A DNA stretch of 64,000 nt, taken from positions 248,001 to 312,000 of the forward strand of contig NZ_WVVV01000001.1 of NCBI RefSeq assembly GCF_012911015.1, given 5' to 3'. The translations under genes were made by a program, and so were the position numbers. Below, piece after piece: positions 39,259-47,918 of the stretch; positions within the stretch are counted from its first letter, which is position 1, and each line of letters starts with the position of its first letter. The notes beneath the pieces were generated by a model. That model saw only the letters and a list, made by a program, of their open reading frames with translations. It was not told the origin of the DNA and searched no databases. The stretch comes from Chelativorans sp. ZYF759. GTDB taxonomy: Bacteria > Pseudomonadota > Alphaproteobacteria > Rhizobiales > Rhizobiaceae.

Positions 39259-40494
39259 CTAGGCGCTCCGCCCTTGCGCCGGGCCGCCGAGCAGGGCCTT
39301 CAGGGCATCCTTGCCGTCGGCTATGTCGGCTTCGGAGGGCGTGATTCCGGCCGCCAGCAACCGGCGGGCCAGCATGTGTTCACCCGGCCGGTTGACTGTT
39401 TCGACGCAGACCAGCCTGTCCCTGTCGAAATGGTAGACCGCAAGATCGTCGTTCTCCGGCGAGCCGGACAGGATTGTCCTGTCCGACGCCATCGACAGCC
39501 CCGCCATCTGCAGCTTGGTGCTGCCCTGGTCCGACCAGAACCAGGAGACGTCGCGATAGTCGGTTTCCTTGCCGGTGATCGCCTTTGCCGCGTGCCGTGC
39601 CTGGTCGTTGGCGTTCTGCACGCATTCCAGCCGGGCGGGCTTCTGCCACTGCCAGTGGGTGAAACTCGCCACGTCGCCGAGCGCGAAGATGCGCGGATCG
39701 GCGGTGCGCATCGCATGGTCCACGACGATGCCATTGTCGACCGCGAGTCCTGCCGCCTCCGCCAGCCCGGTGCTGGGTACCGCGCCGGTTCCCAGCACGA
39801 CCATGTCGGCGCCCAGCCGCTCTCCCCCGGCGAGCGTCACCGCTGCGGCGCGCGCGCCGGCCTGTTCCAGCCCGCGCACCTCCGCGCCGAGCCTGACATC
39901 AATGTCGGCGGCAAACAACCGGTCCAGCACATAGGCGGAAATGACGGGTGCCACCGAGCGGGCGAGCAGCCGCTGCCCCATCTCCACGACCTTCACCTGC
40001 TTGCCGAGCCCGACCAGCGTGTGCGCGAGTTCGAGCCCGATGAAGCCGCCGCCGATGATGACGATCTCCGACGCATCATCGGCCTCCGCGCGCATGCGCT
40101 CGGCATCGGACATATTGCGGAGCACGAAGACGTTTTCGAGGTCCGCGCCCGCAATCGGCGGCCGGCGCGCGCTCGCACCCGTCGCCAGGATCAGCGAGGA
40201 AAATTCGATCGCGGCACCGTCGTCGCACCGCACGAGGCCGGCCCGCCGGTCGATCTCGGCCACCCGGGTCTCGAGTTTCAGCTCCACGGCGTTGTCGGTG
40301 TAGAAGCTCTCGGGGCGCAGGAGCTGGGCCGCACCACCGGCCTTGAGGAAGGTCTTGGACAGCGGCGGCTTGTGATAGGGCAGATGCGCCTCGTCGCTGA
40401 CGAGAACGATCTCGCCCTCATACCCTTCCTGGCGCAGGCTGACGGCCGCCTGGGCACCGCCATGCCCGCCACCGACGATTATCGTACGTTCCAT
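39259..40494 (-). CDS. FAD-dependent ferredoxin reductase (oxygenase electron transfer)
   Basis: The product is 411 residues, in the BphA4/putidaredoxin-reductase group. It has an N-terminal FAD motif IIVGGGHGGAQAAVSL, PYHKPPLSKTFLK, LILATGASARRPPI, a central NAD-binding motif IVIIGGGFIGLELAHTL and the FAD-closing motif RIFALGDVASF. A C-terminal reductase domain (WFWSDQGSTKLQMAGLS) follows. It would pass electrons from NAD(P)H to the [2Fe-2S] ferredoxin encoded at the head of the operon, for use by the Rieske oxygenase. It is the last of four genes (ferredoxin, oxygenase, ligase, reductase), 21 bp after the ligase. Confidence 0.92.
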   Translation of the reverse strand: MERTIIVGGGHGGAQAAVSLRQEGYEGEIVLVSDEAHLPYHKPPLSKTFLKAGGAAQLLRPESFYTDNAVELKLETRVAEIDRRAGLVRCDDGAAIEFSSLILATGASARRPPIAGADLENVFVLRNMSDAERMRAEADDASEIVIIGGGFIGLELAHTLVGLGKQVKVVEMGQRLLARSVAPVISAYVLDRLFAADIDVRLGAEVRGLEQAGARAAAVTLAGGERLGADMVVLGTGAVPSTGLAEAAGLAVDNGIVVDHAMRTADPRIFALGDVASFTHWQWQKPARLECVQNANDQARHAAKAITGKETDYRDVSWFWSDQGSTKLQMAGLSMASDRTILSGSPENDDLAVYHFDRDRLVCVETVNRPGEHMLARRLLAAGITPSEADIADGKDALKALLGGPAQGRSA

Positions 40495-40515
40495 CGACCG
40501 CTGGCTCCCGTCCGC

Positions 40516-41967
40516 TCAGAAAAGCGAGAAATATTCGCGCTGCTCCCACTCCGAGACCGTCATCAGGTAACGGTCCCATTCCGCGCGCTTGATGTGCGTG
40601 AGGTAGTTCACGAAGACGTCGCCGAGCGCCTCGCGATAAAAGCTGCTCGCCTCAAAACGTTCGATCGCCGCCACCAGGCTCTGCGGCAGCTTGATGGAAT
40701 CGTTGGCGTAGGGGTTTTCGATGGGAGGCGGTGCCTTGAGGCCGCGCGAAATGCCGTCGAGGCCGCCGAGGATCTGGGACGCGAAATAGAGATAGGGGTT
40801 GGCTGTCGGCTCGGCGACCCGGTTCTCGATGCGGCTGGCTTTGTCGCCGGGCGCCATCAGGGCGCGGATCATGGCGCCCTTGTTGTCATTGCCCCACTGG
40901 ATTCTGTCCGGCGCCAGCTGGAAGGGCTGGTAGCGCTTGTAGCCGTTGACCGTCGGCGTGGTCAGCAGGCAGCTGGCGGCCGCGTGCTCGAGCAGGCCCG
41001 CTATCCAGCCGCTTGCCTGGGGCGAAAGGGACCCGTCCTCGGCCGGAATGAACAGGTTGCGGCCATCCCTGGCGTCGACCAGGGACTGGTGCAGGTGCCA
41101 GCCGCTCGGCACGACGTTGTCGAGCTTGGGCCGGCACATGAAGGTGGCGTGCAGGCCGCGGCGTGCCGCCATCTGCTTGACCATGGAGCGGAACAGCATC
41201 ATCGCGTCCGCATGTGCCAGAGGTCCATCGGGATCGAAGGTGAACTCGCACTGGCTGGGCCCGAATTCCGCCTCCATCGAGCGCACGGGCAACCCCAGCG
41301 CCTGGCTGGCACGGCGCAGTTCGTCCATCACGTCTTCCAGCGCGTCGTAGCGGGCTTCGGTCAGGTACTGATAGCCATGCGCGATCAGGCTGGTGCGCGG
41401 GGGCTCGGCGGGCATGCCGCCGTCGGCATGGGCGAGGCGCGGCTCGTCGAGCTTCAGCATGTAGAACTCGACCTCCAGCCCGCAGACGAGATTCATCCCG
41501 GCCGCATCGAGCTTGCCGATGGCATCGCGCAAGATGCTGCGCGAGCAGAAGGGTATCTTCGAGCCGTCGCGGGCATGAACGTCGCACAGGAACCAGCCGG
41601 AATGCGGCGACCAGGGAAGCACCTTGAAGGTAGAGGGGTCGGGCACGATCATGACGTCGCCGGCCCCCGTCAGCACGCCTTCGCCGAAGCCGATGTCGTC
41701 GCCCCAGACGGAAAAGACCGTCCGGTGCGACGTGTCCTTCAGCAACAGCGTCGATGTCATCGCCAGGCCGCTGCGGAAGGCGGAGGCCAGTTGCGAGACG
41801 ACAACCGTCTTGCCGCGCAACACGCCGTGCTGGTCTGCGAAGGACAGCCGGATGGTCTCGAGGCCCTGTTCCTCGGCCTTTCTGATGACCTCCTCGGCCA
41901 GCGAGAAAGCTTGGTCGTCAAGCAGGCCCTTTTCGCCCACCAACCCGTTGCGCAGCGATCGTTCCAT
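40516..41967 (-). CDS. Glutamine-synthetase-like gamma-glutamyl ligase
   Basis: This 483-residue GS-family protein belongs to the group that joins glutamate to amines (PuuA, GlnT, IpuC, aniline AtdA1 type). The N-terminal beta-grasp is followed by a catalytic domain with CGLEVEFYMLKLDEPR, AEFGPSQCEFTF, GWHLHQSL and RIENRVAEPTANPYLYFASQ, which hold the metal, ATP and glutamate ligands. The N-terminus contains IRLSFADQHGVLRGKTVVVS. It sits between a Rieske oxygenase and its reductase. That context parallels aniline catabolism, where a GS-like enzyme first makes the gamma-glutamylamide and a dioxygenase acts on it. The amine substrate cannot be read from sequence, and ordinary nitrogen assimilation seems unlikely here. 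Confidence 0.87.
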   Translation of the reverse strand: MERSLRNGLVGEKGLLDDQAFSLAEEVIRKAEEQGLETIRLSFADQHGVLRGKTVVVSQLASAFRSGLAMTSTLLLKDTSHRTVFSVWGDDIGFGEGVLTGAGDVMIVPDPSTFKVLPWSPHSGWFLCDVHARDGSKIPFCSRSILRDAIGKLDAAGMNLVCGLEVEFYMLKLDEPRLAHADGGMPAEPPRTSLIAHGYQYLTEARYDALEDVMDELRRASQALGLPVRSMEAEFGPSQCEFTFDPDGPLAHADAMMLFRSMVKQMAARRGLHATFMCRPKLDNVVPSGWHLHQSLVDARDGRNLFIPAEDGSLSPQASGWIAGLLEHAAASCLLTTPTVNGYKRYQPFQLAPDRIQWGNDNKGAMIRALMAPGDKASRIENRVAEPTANPYLYFASQILGGLDGISRGLKAPPPIENPYANDSIKLPQSLVAAIERFEASSFYREALGDVFVNYLTHIKRAEWDRYLMTVSEWEQREYFSLF

Positions 41968-42042
41968 GTCGAAATCGTTCCCCGATGAAGCCGCGGGCGA
42001 CCCGTTGGGGCCGCCCCATCCAGACCTGCCGCCCGGCTGCGG

Positions 42043-43362
42043 TCAGATTGCAGCATTCCACTGGCAGGAGGAACGTCTTTCGGCGTCGGCATCCTTCCAG
42101 ACCGATTCCCATTCGTCCGTCGGGCCGATCGCGTCGATGGAGACGGGTCCGCGAATGGCACCGGTGTCGACGCCCGCGCGGCGCATCGGCAGGTCTTCCT
42201 CGCCACCATCCTCGATGTTCTTGATCGCGGCCAGGAGCATGCGGCGATACTTGCTAATCGCTACGTCGGTGCGGCCCAGATGCTCGTCGGTGCGATCCTG
42301 GATCGGACCCATCGACTCCACCGCCCACTGGTCGTGCACGTTGATGTCGAGACCCATGCCGGTATAGGTCAGGCTTTCCTGCTCTTCCGGATTGAAGCCG
42401 TAATTGTTGCGCTTGTTCTTCAGCGGCGCGTAATCGGGCAGGCGGTGCTCCTTGAGACGCTGCTCGCGCATGACGGTCTTGTCGACCGGCTTTCCGAAAC
42501 TGGTGAACATCGAATACCAGTAGCAGTTCTCGTCATCGATCGGCACGTGCCACTGGGTGATGGTCATCTCGTTGGACATCGGGATGACGATGGCTTCCGG
42601 GAAGAGCTGGTTGGTGACGCGCACATGGCTGCGCCCATCGTCCAGATGGCGCAGCGAGATGATGCGCAGGCCGTGCTCAGCCTCCTCGACCTTGATCTCA
42701 GGGCGCGGATATTCGCGCAGGAGCTGGGTCATCGGAATCTCGGTGTTGGCCGCCTTGTCGCGGAACTGCTTGCCGTAGCCCTCGTTCGGGTCCTCGTCCT
42801 GGAGGAAGCGGTGCAGGAAGGAGGCGTGGGCGGGATCGATGCCGACTTCCATCGCCTGCAGCCAGTTGCACTCCCACAGACCCTTGAAGGCGAAGACATG
42901 GGTGTCGGGCGCGGCAAAGCAGTCGAGCGCCGGGAAGGGCGGCGGGTCGCCCGGGCCCATATAGGCGAAGACGATGCCGTTGCGTTCGACCACCGGATAG
43001 GAGACCGTTTTGATGTTCTTGTACATCTGGCTGCCTTCGGGCTCGCCCGGCTGCTCGACGCATTGGCCGTTGCGGTCGAAATGCCAGCCGTGGAAGGGAC
43101 AGCGCAGGCCGTTATCCTCGCGCCGGCCATAGCAGAGATCGGCGCCGCGGTGCGGACAGTGGCGCCCGATGAGGCCGAGATCCCCCTTGTTGTCGCGAAA
43201 CAGCACGAGATCCTCGCCGAGCAGGCGGACCGGGACGACCGGACGGGCCGACATCAGCTCCTCGCTGAGCGCGGCCGGCTGCCAGTAGCGCCGCAGCACG
43301 GCTCCCGCTCCCGTTCCCGGTCCGACGCGTGTCAACCGGTCGTTCTGTTCCTGGCTCATCAT
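42043..43362 (-). CDS. Rieske non-heme iron oxygenase, phthalate/vanillate-type
   Basis: The product is 439 residues. The N-terminal Rieske [2Fe-2S] centre has CPHRGADLCYG and CPFHGWHFDRNG (C-x-H, 17 residues, C-x-x-H). The catalytic domain follows with the mononuclear iron motif MEVGIDPAHASFLHRF (Asp-x2-His-x4-His). Architecture and length match single-component alpha-only oxygenases such as phthalate 4,5-dioxygenase or demethylases, so it needs a separate ferredoxin and reductase, both in this operon. I chose the ATG at 43362 of two tandem ATGs. The substrate is probably a nitrogen-containing aromatic or alkylamine, inferred from the adjacent gamma-glutamyl ligase. Confidence 0.92.
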   Translation of the reverse strand: MMSQEQNDRLTRVGPGTGAGAVLRRYWQPAALSEELMSARPVVPVRLLGEDLVLFRDNKGDLGLIGRHCPHRGADLCYGRREDNGLRCPFHGWHFDRNGQCVEQPGEPEGSQMYKNIKTVSYPVVERNGIVFAYMGPGDPPPFPALDCFAAPDTHVFAFKGLWECNWLQAMEVGIDPAHASFLHRFLQDEDPNEGYGKQFRDKAANTEIPMTQLLREYPRPEIKVEEAEHGLRIISLRHLDDGRSHVRVTNQLFPEAIVIPMSNEMTITQWHVPIDDENCYWYSMFTSFGKPVDKTVMREQRLKEHRLPDYAPLKNKRNNYGFNPEEQESLTYTGMGLDINVHDQWAVESMGPIQDRTDEHLGRTDVAISKYRRMLLAAIKNIEDGGEEDLPMRRAGVDTGAIRGPVSIDAIGPTDEWESVWKDADAERRSSCQWNAAI

Positions 43363-43435
43363 GGCGGGAGTCTCCTCTGGATTGCACTCGGCTATCTGGA
43401 TGCGGCGGGCAGGGTGCCCGACGGATATAACGGGA

Positions 43436-43765
43436 TCAGTACTGGCGCGCGGGAAGCTGGATAATTGCACCAGCCAGCGCGGACGTCACCTTGATCTGGC
43501 AGGACAGGCGGCTGGCGGCGCGGCGATCCGCTGCGGCAAGGTCGAGCATGTCGTCTTCCTCGTCGCTCGGGGCACCCACGATGTCGGCCACCTGGTCGCA
43601 ATAGACATGGCAGGTGGCACAGATGCAGGAACCGCCGCACTCGGCCTCGATGCCGGGCACGTTGTTCATGAGCGCGGCCTCCATCAGGCTTGCGCCCAAC
43701 CGGGCGGCGACCTCATGTCTGACGCCTTCCGCGCTTTCGAAGATGATGGCGATGGCCTCGGCCAT
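43436..43765 (-). CDS. [2Fe-2S] ferredoxin, putidaredoxin/adrenodoxin type
   Basis: The product is 109 residues starting MAEAIAIIFESAEGVRHEVA at 43765. The cluster ligands are in ECGGSCICATCHVY (C-x5-C-x2-C) plus the distal LSCQI cysteine. The acidic segment SDEEDDMLDLAA is typical for docking to the reductase and oxygenase. It heads the oxygenase operon, 73 bp before the Rieske gene, and would shuttle electrons from the FAD reductase to the oxygenase. An IclR-type palindrome lies 57 bp upstream of the start. Confidence 0.93.
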   Translation of the reverse strand: MAEAIAIIFESAEGVRHEVAARLGASLMEAALMNNVPGIEAECGGSCICATCHVYCDQVADIVGAPSDEEDDMLDLAAADRRAASRLSCQIKVTSALAGAIIQLPARQY

Positions 43766-43821
43766 TCGTCGGGTCCCCCATTGCGGCCCGCTGACGTCGC
43801 GGGCACATCCCTTGGATGTTT

Positions 43822-43836
43822 GTGCGATTATCGCAC
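43822..43836. promoter_or_regulatory. IclR operator upstream of the oxygenase operon
   Basis: GTGCGAT-T-ATCGCAC is a perfect 7+1+7 palindrome in the divergent region between the ferredoxin and iclR genes. The same core recurs at 44854-44868 in front of the TRAP operon, so one regulator probably binds both. Confidence 0.75.
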
Positions 43837-43942
43837 GTTTCGTGTATATTTTGACGGCCACTATATTTGGCGCCGAAAGCCGCTGTCAAGTCGGGTAAAG
43901 GAATGCTAGGCGCGCTAAGACCATGCCGTGGGAGGGCCGCGC

Positions 43943-44734
43943 TTGAACGAGAACAATCCGATAACGCCACCGGCGGCGGCGATCGCCGATCGCGACATTT
44001 CCCTGACCTTCGCCAAGGGGATGACCGTGCTGAAGGCGTTCGACGCCGCCAACACGCACCTCACCTTGCCGCAGATCGCGCGGATCGCCGGGCTCGAGCG
44101 CGCCACGGCCCGTCGGCTCGTCCTGACCCTGGTCCATCTGGGTTATGTGAAGCAGAGCGACCGCGTCTTCAGCCTCACCCCCCGCATCCTGGTGCTGGCC
44201 GGCGGCTTCCTGCAGGGCCGGCAGTTCGGCAAGGCCATCGAACCGATCCTGCGGGCGTTTTCGATGCGCATCGGCGAGCCGATCTCCATGGCCATGATCG
44301 ACGGATATGAGGGCGTCTACGTCGCCCATGCCGGCAGCGACAAGGCCAAGGTCAGCATCGGACTGACCGTCGGCAGCCGCGTTCCGCTCCTCCAGACCGC
44401 CATCGGCCGGGCGCTGGTCTCGCATGTGGGGCCGGAACTGACCCAGGACATCATCGACAACGCGCCCCTTCGGCGTTTCACCTCCGCGACGGTCGAGGAC
44501 CGCGAGGCGATCCGCCGCGACATCGCGTTGACCTTCGAACGGGGCCACGCTTTCGTGGACGGCGAATTCGAGCCGGGCATCGCGGCCATCGCGGTGCCGA
44601 TCGGCCCCCAGGGGCCCGAAGCCGCGGCGCTCGGCATCTCCGGGCAGAGCGGGCGTTTCGCAGAGGCCGGATTTCGCGACGAGGTGGTGGGGACGCTGAG
44701 CGAATGCGGGGCTGCCGTCAGCGGTCTGCTCTGA
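43943..44734 (+). CDS. IclR-family transcriptional regulator
   Basis: The product is 263 residues from a TTG at 43943 that has GGGAGGG six bases upstream; a GTG at 43928 is the alternative. An N-terminal winged helix-turn-helix (ITLFAK-type start, then LTLPQIARIAGLERATARRL) is followed by the IclR effector-binding GAF-like domain (SMAMIDGYEGVYVAHAGSDK, FVDGEFEPGIAAIAVPIG). PcaR/PobR members of this family often control aromatic catabolism. It lies between the oxygenase operon and the TRAP importer, with an identical palindrome on each side. The simplest model is one regulator for both units plus autoregulation through the 43822 site. Confidence 0.9.
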   Translation: MNENNPITPPAAAIADRDISLTFAKGMTVLKAFDAANTHLTLPQIARIAGLERATARRLVLTLVHLGYVKQSDRVFSLTPRILVLAGGFLQGRQFGKAIEPILRAFSMRIGEPISMAMIDGYEGVYVAHAGSDKAKVSIGLTVGSRVPLLQTAIGRALVSHVGPELTQDIIDNAPLRRFTSATVEDREAIRRDIALTFERGHAFVDGEFEPGIAAIAVPIGPQGPEAAALGISGQSGRFAEAGFRDEVVGTLSECGAAVSGLL

Positions 44735-44803
44735 GCCCCGGCGGCATCTCGCGCCGAACTTCTGCAGATGCAGCGCACGAGCGTTCCCGCGTCATCAGGC
44801 GGC

Positions 44804-44832
44804 TTGACATTGATATGGGTCAAAAATACGGT
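44804..44832 (+). promoter_or_regulatory. Sigma-70-type promoter for the second TRAP operon
   Basis: A consensus -35 TTGACA (44804-44809) is followed after 17 bases by TACGGT (44827-44832), a weak -10. The operator palindrome at 44852-44870 lies just downstream of the expected transcription start, the position for repression. Confidence 0.45.
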
Positions 44833-44851
44833 CTGGTCTAATAAAAACCAT

Positions 44852-44870
44852 CTGTGCGATAATCGCACAG
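44852..44870. promoter_or_regulatory. IclR operator upstream of the TRAP operon
   Basis: CTGTGCGAT-A-ATCGCACAG is a perfect 9+1+9 palindrome 37 bp upstream of dctP. It contains the same GTGCGAT/ATCGCAC arms as the site at 43822-43836 on the other side of the iclR gene. Confidence 0.8.
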
Positions 44871-44907
44871 GCCAGCATCTTCGCCAGCCAATAAGGGGAA
44901 CTGACCT

Positions 44908-45921
44908 ATGAAGAAGATTTTGCTCGCGGCCACCTGCCTGACCATGATGGCCGGAGCGGCTGCCGCTGCGGACGTGAACCTGCGCTATTCCCACTTCATG
45001 CCGGCCGCCAGCTGGCAGCATGACGACCTCTTCCTCGCCTGGGGCGAAGCGGTCTCGGAGGCATCCGACGGCGCGGTGGCGGTCACCGTCTTCCCGGCCG
45101 AAACGCTGGGCAGCGCCGTGACCGGCTATGACAATGCCCGCAACCGCATCACCGACATCGCCTGGACCGTCCAGGGCTACACCGCCAACCGCTTCCCCCT
45201 CAGCCACATCGTCGAGCTGCCGGGCCTGTTCGAGACCGCGGAAGTCGGCTCCTGCGGCTTCCAGAAGCTCTACGATTCCGGCGTCCTGGACGCCGAATAC
45301 GAGGACACCCATGTCCTGTTCGTCCACACGCACGGACCCGGCCAGCTGCACACCAGCGGCCGCGCCGTGCAGCAGATCTCCGACCTGCAGGGCCTGAAGC
45401 TGCGCCGCCCGACCACCGTCATCGGCACGCTGCTTCAGGAACTCGGCGCCGAGCCGGTCGGCATGCCCGCCCCGCAGATCTATGAGAGCGTCCAGCGTGG
45501 CGTGATCGACGGCTACATGCTGACCTGGGAAGCAACCAAGAGCTTCCGCGCCAACGAGGTGACCGACAATCACACCAATTTTGGCTTCTATTCGCTGGCT
45601 TTCGTCACCGCGATGAACAAGTCGCTTTACGAAGGCCTTTCCGAAGAAGCCAAGGCAGCGGTCGATGCCAATTCCGGCATGGAATGGGCGCTCACGGCTG
45701 GCCGTGGCTACGACGCCGCGGACGAGATCGCGCTCGCCGAGATCCGCGAGACCTCGACCGTTCACGAAATCCCCGAGGCCGAGCGCGGCGAATGGGAAGC
45801 GGCGGCCGAACGGGCGCGCGAGATCTATCTCGAGGAACTCGAGGCCGCTGGCCTGCCGGGCCGCGAGGTCTATGAGCAGTTCAAGGGCCACGTCGCCGAG
45901 TGCGAGGCGGAGCTGCTTTAG
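44908..45921 (+). CDS. TRAP transporter solute-binding protein DctP (oxygenase locus)
   Basis: The product is 337 residues with the signal peptide MKKILLAATCLTMMAGAAAA/AD. The mature DctP-family protein includes NLRYSHFMPAASWQHDDLFL, LGSAVTGYDNARNRITDIAW, LHTSGRAVQQISDLQGLKLR (containing the conserved ligand-binding arginine) and ESVQRGVIDGYMLTWEA. AAGGGGAACTGACCT precedes the ATG. It is first in a dctP-dctQ-dctM operon with a hairpin after it. Shared operator sequences with the ferredoxin/oxygenase operon suggest it captures that pathway's substrate, probably an organic acid or amino-acid-like amine; DctP ligands normally carry a carboxylate. Confidence 0.93.
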   Translation: MKKILLAATCLTMMAGAAAAADVNLRYSHFMPAASWQHDDLFLAWGEAVSEASDGAVAVTVFPAETLGSAVTGYDNARNRITDIAWTVQGYTANRFPLSHIVELPGLFETAEVGSCGFQKLYDSGVLDAEYEDTHVLFVHTHGPGQLHTSGRAVQQISDLQGLKLRRPTTVIGTLLQELGAEPVGMPAPQIYESVQRGVIDGYMLTWEATKSFRANEVTDNHTNFGFYSLAFVTAMNKSLYEGLSEEAKAAVDANSGMEWALTAGRGYDAADEIALAEIRETSTVHEIPEAERGEWEAAAERAREIYLEELEAAGLPGREVYEQFKGHVAECEAELL

Positions 45922-45946
45922 TCGCCACGCGACGCTAACGCGCCAG

Positions 45947-45974
45947 CCGGAGCCGCCCAACCGCGCGGCTCCGG
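45947..45974 (+). other. Stem-loop between dctP and dctQ
   Basis: CCGGAGCCGC and GCGGCTCCGG form a perfect 10-bp stem with an 8-base loop, 25 bp after the dctP stop and 42 bp before dctQ. There is no T-run, so it probably protects the dctP 3' end and lowers downstream expression rather than ending transcription completely. Confidence 0.65.
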
Positions 45975-46016
45975 ATCAACGCCGCCGGCCGAACCGGCAT
46001 ATGTGGACCGTCACGA

Positions 46017-46547
46017 ATGACCCTTTCTGTTTCCGCACTGGGCGTGCTCGAGCGCGTGCGTGGCTTCGTCGTCACGATCAGCCGCTGGCTGGCCATCGCC
46101 GCGCTGGCAGCGCTTTTTGCGGTCGTGGCCAGCAGTGTCGGTGCCCGCGCGCTGTTCGACCTGACCTCGGGACGCGTCAACCTTCTCGTGGCCGGCGCCA
46201 TCGAGATGTCGGCCTATCTGCTTCTCATCACCGTATTCGCGGCGCTGCCCGCCTCGCTCGGCGCCGGCATGATCAGGGTCGACACCTTCGTGGGTTTCCT
46301 GCCGCGCTGGCTGCAGAAGCTGCTTGAGCGGATCTGGAGCATCCTGTTCGCGATCCTCGCCGTGCTTCTCGTCTACCTGTTCTGGCAGCAGACCGTCACG
46401 GCGGCCGCGCGCGGCTACACCACGCAGGATCTGCGCATCCCCCTCTATTTCATCTACGCGATCGCCACCGCACAGTGCATCGGCCTGTCCATTGTGGCGA
46501 TCTGCGAGTTCATCAGGCCCACGCCCCCCAGCACGGAGAATGCCTAG
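46017..46547 (+). CDS. TRAP transporter small permease DctQ (oxygenase locus)
   Basis: The product is 176 residues with four hydrophobic helices (about 22-45, 60-82, 105-127, 137-160). Family-like segments include WLAIAALAALFAVVASSVGA, EMSAYLLLITVFAALPASLG and MIRVDTFVGFLPRW. It starts MTLSVSALGVLERV at 46017. Its stop TAG shares the last G with the GTG start of dctM. With DctM it forms the membrane part of the importer fed by the DctP encoded upstream. Confidence 0.88.
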   Translation: MTLSVSALGVLERVRGFVVTISRWLAIAALAALFAVVASSVGARALFDLTSGRVNLLVAGAIEMSAYLLLITVFAALPASLGAGMIRVDTFVGFLPRWLQKLLERIWSILFAILAVLLVYLFWQQTVTAAARGYTTQDLRIPLYFIYAIATAQCIGLSIVAICEFIRPTPPSTENA

Positions 46548-47842
46548 TGGATCCCTTGACCATAGGCCTTCTGACGACGGGCGGCCTGCTCGTCGCCGTC
46601 CTGCTCGGCTGCCCCATCGGCCTGGCGATGATCCTTGCCGGCTTCATCGGCTTCTCCGCCATTGTCGGCGTGCAACCGGCACTCGCGGTGCTGGAAAGCG
46701 CGGCCTACGAGACCGCCACGACCTATTCCTTCACGCTCGTGCCGCTATTTATCCTGATGGGCAATCTCATCTCTGAATCGGGCATGGCGCGCGACCTGTT
46801 CCTTGCCTCGCGGCGCCTGTCGCGCGGCTGGAACGGCGGGCTCGCTGCGGCCGGCGTGACGGCCAGTGCGGCGTTTTCGACCGTTTCCGGCTCGTCGCTC
46901 GCAACCGCCACCACGATGACGCGCGTGGCCTATCCCGAAATGATGGCCCAGCGCTACGACAAGCGGCTGGCGGCCGGATCGCTGGCCGCAGGCGGAACGC
47001 TCGGCATCATGATCCCGCCTTCGATCGCCCTGTTGCTCTACGCCCTGATCACCGAGCAGTCGGTTGGCGAGATGTTCCTGGCGGGCATCCTGCCGGGACT
47101 GCTTGCCTACGGGCTCTACATGCTCACCATCCTGGTGATGGCGCGCTACTGGCGCGGCGAGCCGCTTGTCGGCGCCAAGGAGCCGCAAGAACCGATCGGC
47201 CAGGCGCTGAAGCGCTTCCTGCCCGCCATGGGTCTGTTCGGCCTCGTCATGGGCGGGCTTTATGGCGGCTTCTTCACGCCCACGGAGGCCGGTGGCGTCG
47301 GCGCCTTCTTCGCGCTCGTCTATTCGCTGTGGAAGGGCCTCGACTTCCACGGCTTCATCCGCGCGCTGCGCATGACGGTCGAGACGACCGCGATCATCTT
47401 CCTGATCCTGATCGGGGCCAAGGTGTTCGGCTTCGTGCTTTCCGTCTCGCAGGTGTCCTTCTCGCTCGTCGCCTTCATCCGCGAGACCGGGCTGGAGCCC
47501 TGGCAGGTCCTCGCGATCATCCTGCTCTTCTACGTGGTCATGGGCTTCTTCATGGAGAGCCTGGCCATGATCCTCCTGACCGTCCCGATCTTCTTCCCCG
47601 TCATCATGGCGGCGGGCTTCGATCCGGTCTGGTTCGGCATCATCGCGGTGGTCACGGTCGAGTTGGGGCTGATCACGCCACCGGTGGGCATGAACCTCTT
47701 CATGGTCAAAAGCGCGGCGCGCGATCTCGACCTCAAGCACATCATGATCGGCGTCCTGCCCTTCTGTGTGGCCGACGTCATCAGACTCGCCATCCTCATC
47801 GCCTTCCCGGCCATCGTTCTTCTCCTGCCCGGCCGGCTGTAG
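46547..47842 (+). CDS. TRAP transporter large permease DctM (oxygenase locus)
   Basis: The product is 431 residues of DctM type with about 12 membrane helices. Diagnostic segments are LVPLFILMGNLISESGMARD, FSTVSGSSLATATTMTRVAY, GTLGIMIPPSIALLLYALIT, FFTPTEAGGVGAFFALVYS and ELGLITPPVGMNLFMVKSA. The GTG at 46547 was chosen because it overlaps the dctQ stop by one base and has GGAG upstream. It closes the operon and is convergent with tctA; a strong hairpin lies between them. Confidence 0.94.
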   Translation: MDPLTIGLLTTGGLLVAVLLGCPIGLAMILAGFIGFSAIVGVQPALAVLESAAYETATTYSFTLVPLFILMGNLISESGMARDLFLASRRLSRGWNGGLAAAGVTASAAFSTVSGSSLATATTMTRVAYPEMMAQRYDKRLAAGSLAAGGTLGIMIPPSIALLLYALITEQSVGEMFLAGILPGLLAYGLYMLTILVMARYWRGEPLVGAKEPQEPIGQALKRFLPAMGLFGLVMGGLYGGFFTPTEAGGVGAFFALVYSLWKGLDFHGFIRALRMTVETTAIIFLILIGAKVFGFVLSVSQVSFSLVAFIRETGLEPWQVLAIILLFYVVMGFFMESLAMILLTVPIFFPVIMAAGFDPVWFGIIAVVTVELGLITPPVGMNLFMVKSAARDLDLKHIMIGVLPFCVADVIRLAILIAFPAIVLLLPGRL

Positions 47843-47886
47843 CCGCGCAACGGACGTCTCGAACCACTTTCGGGAGGCAGGCTTTC

Positions 47887-47918
47887 CCGCTTCGGGCCGG
47901 TTGCGCGGCCGGAAGCGG
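47887..47918. terminator. Bidirectional terminator-like hairpin between dctM and tctA
   Basis: CCGCTTC and GAAGCGG form a 7-bp stem, continued after one mismatch by GGCCG/CGGCC with a 6-base loop. It lies in the 160-bp gap between two convergent operons. No T-run follows on either strand, so termination may need Rho. Nothing else is recognisable in this gap. Confidence 0.5.
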
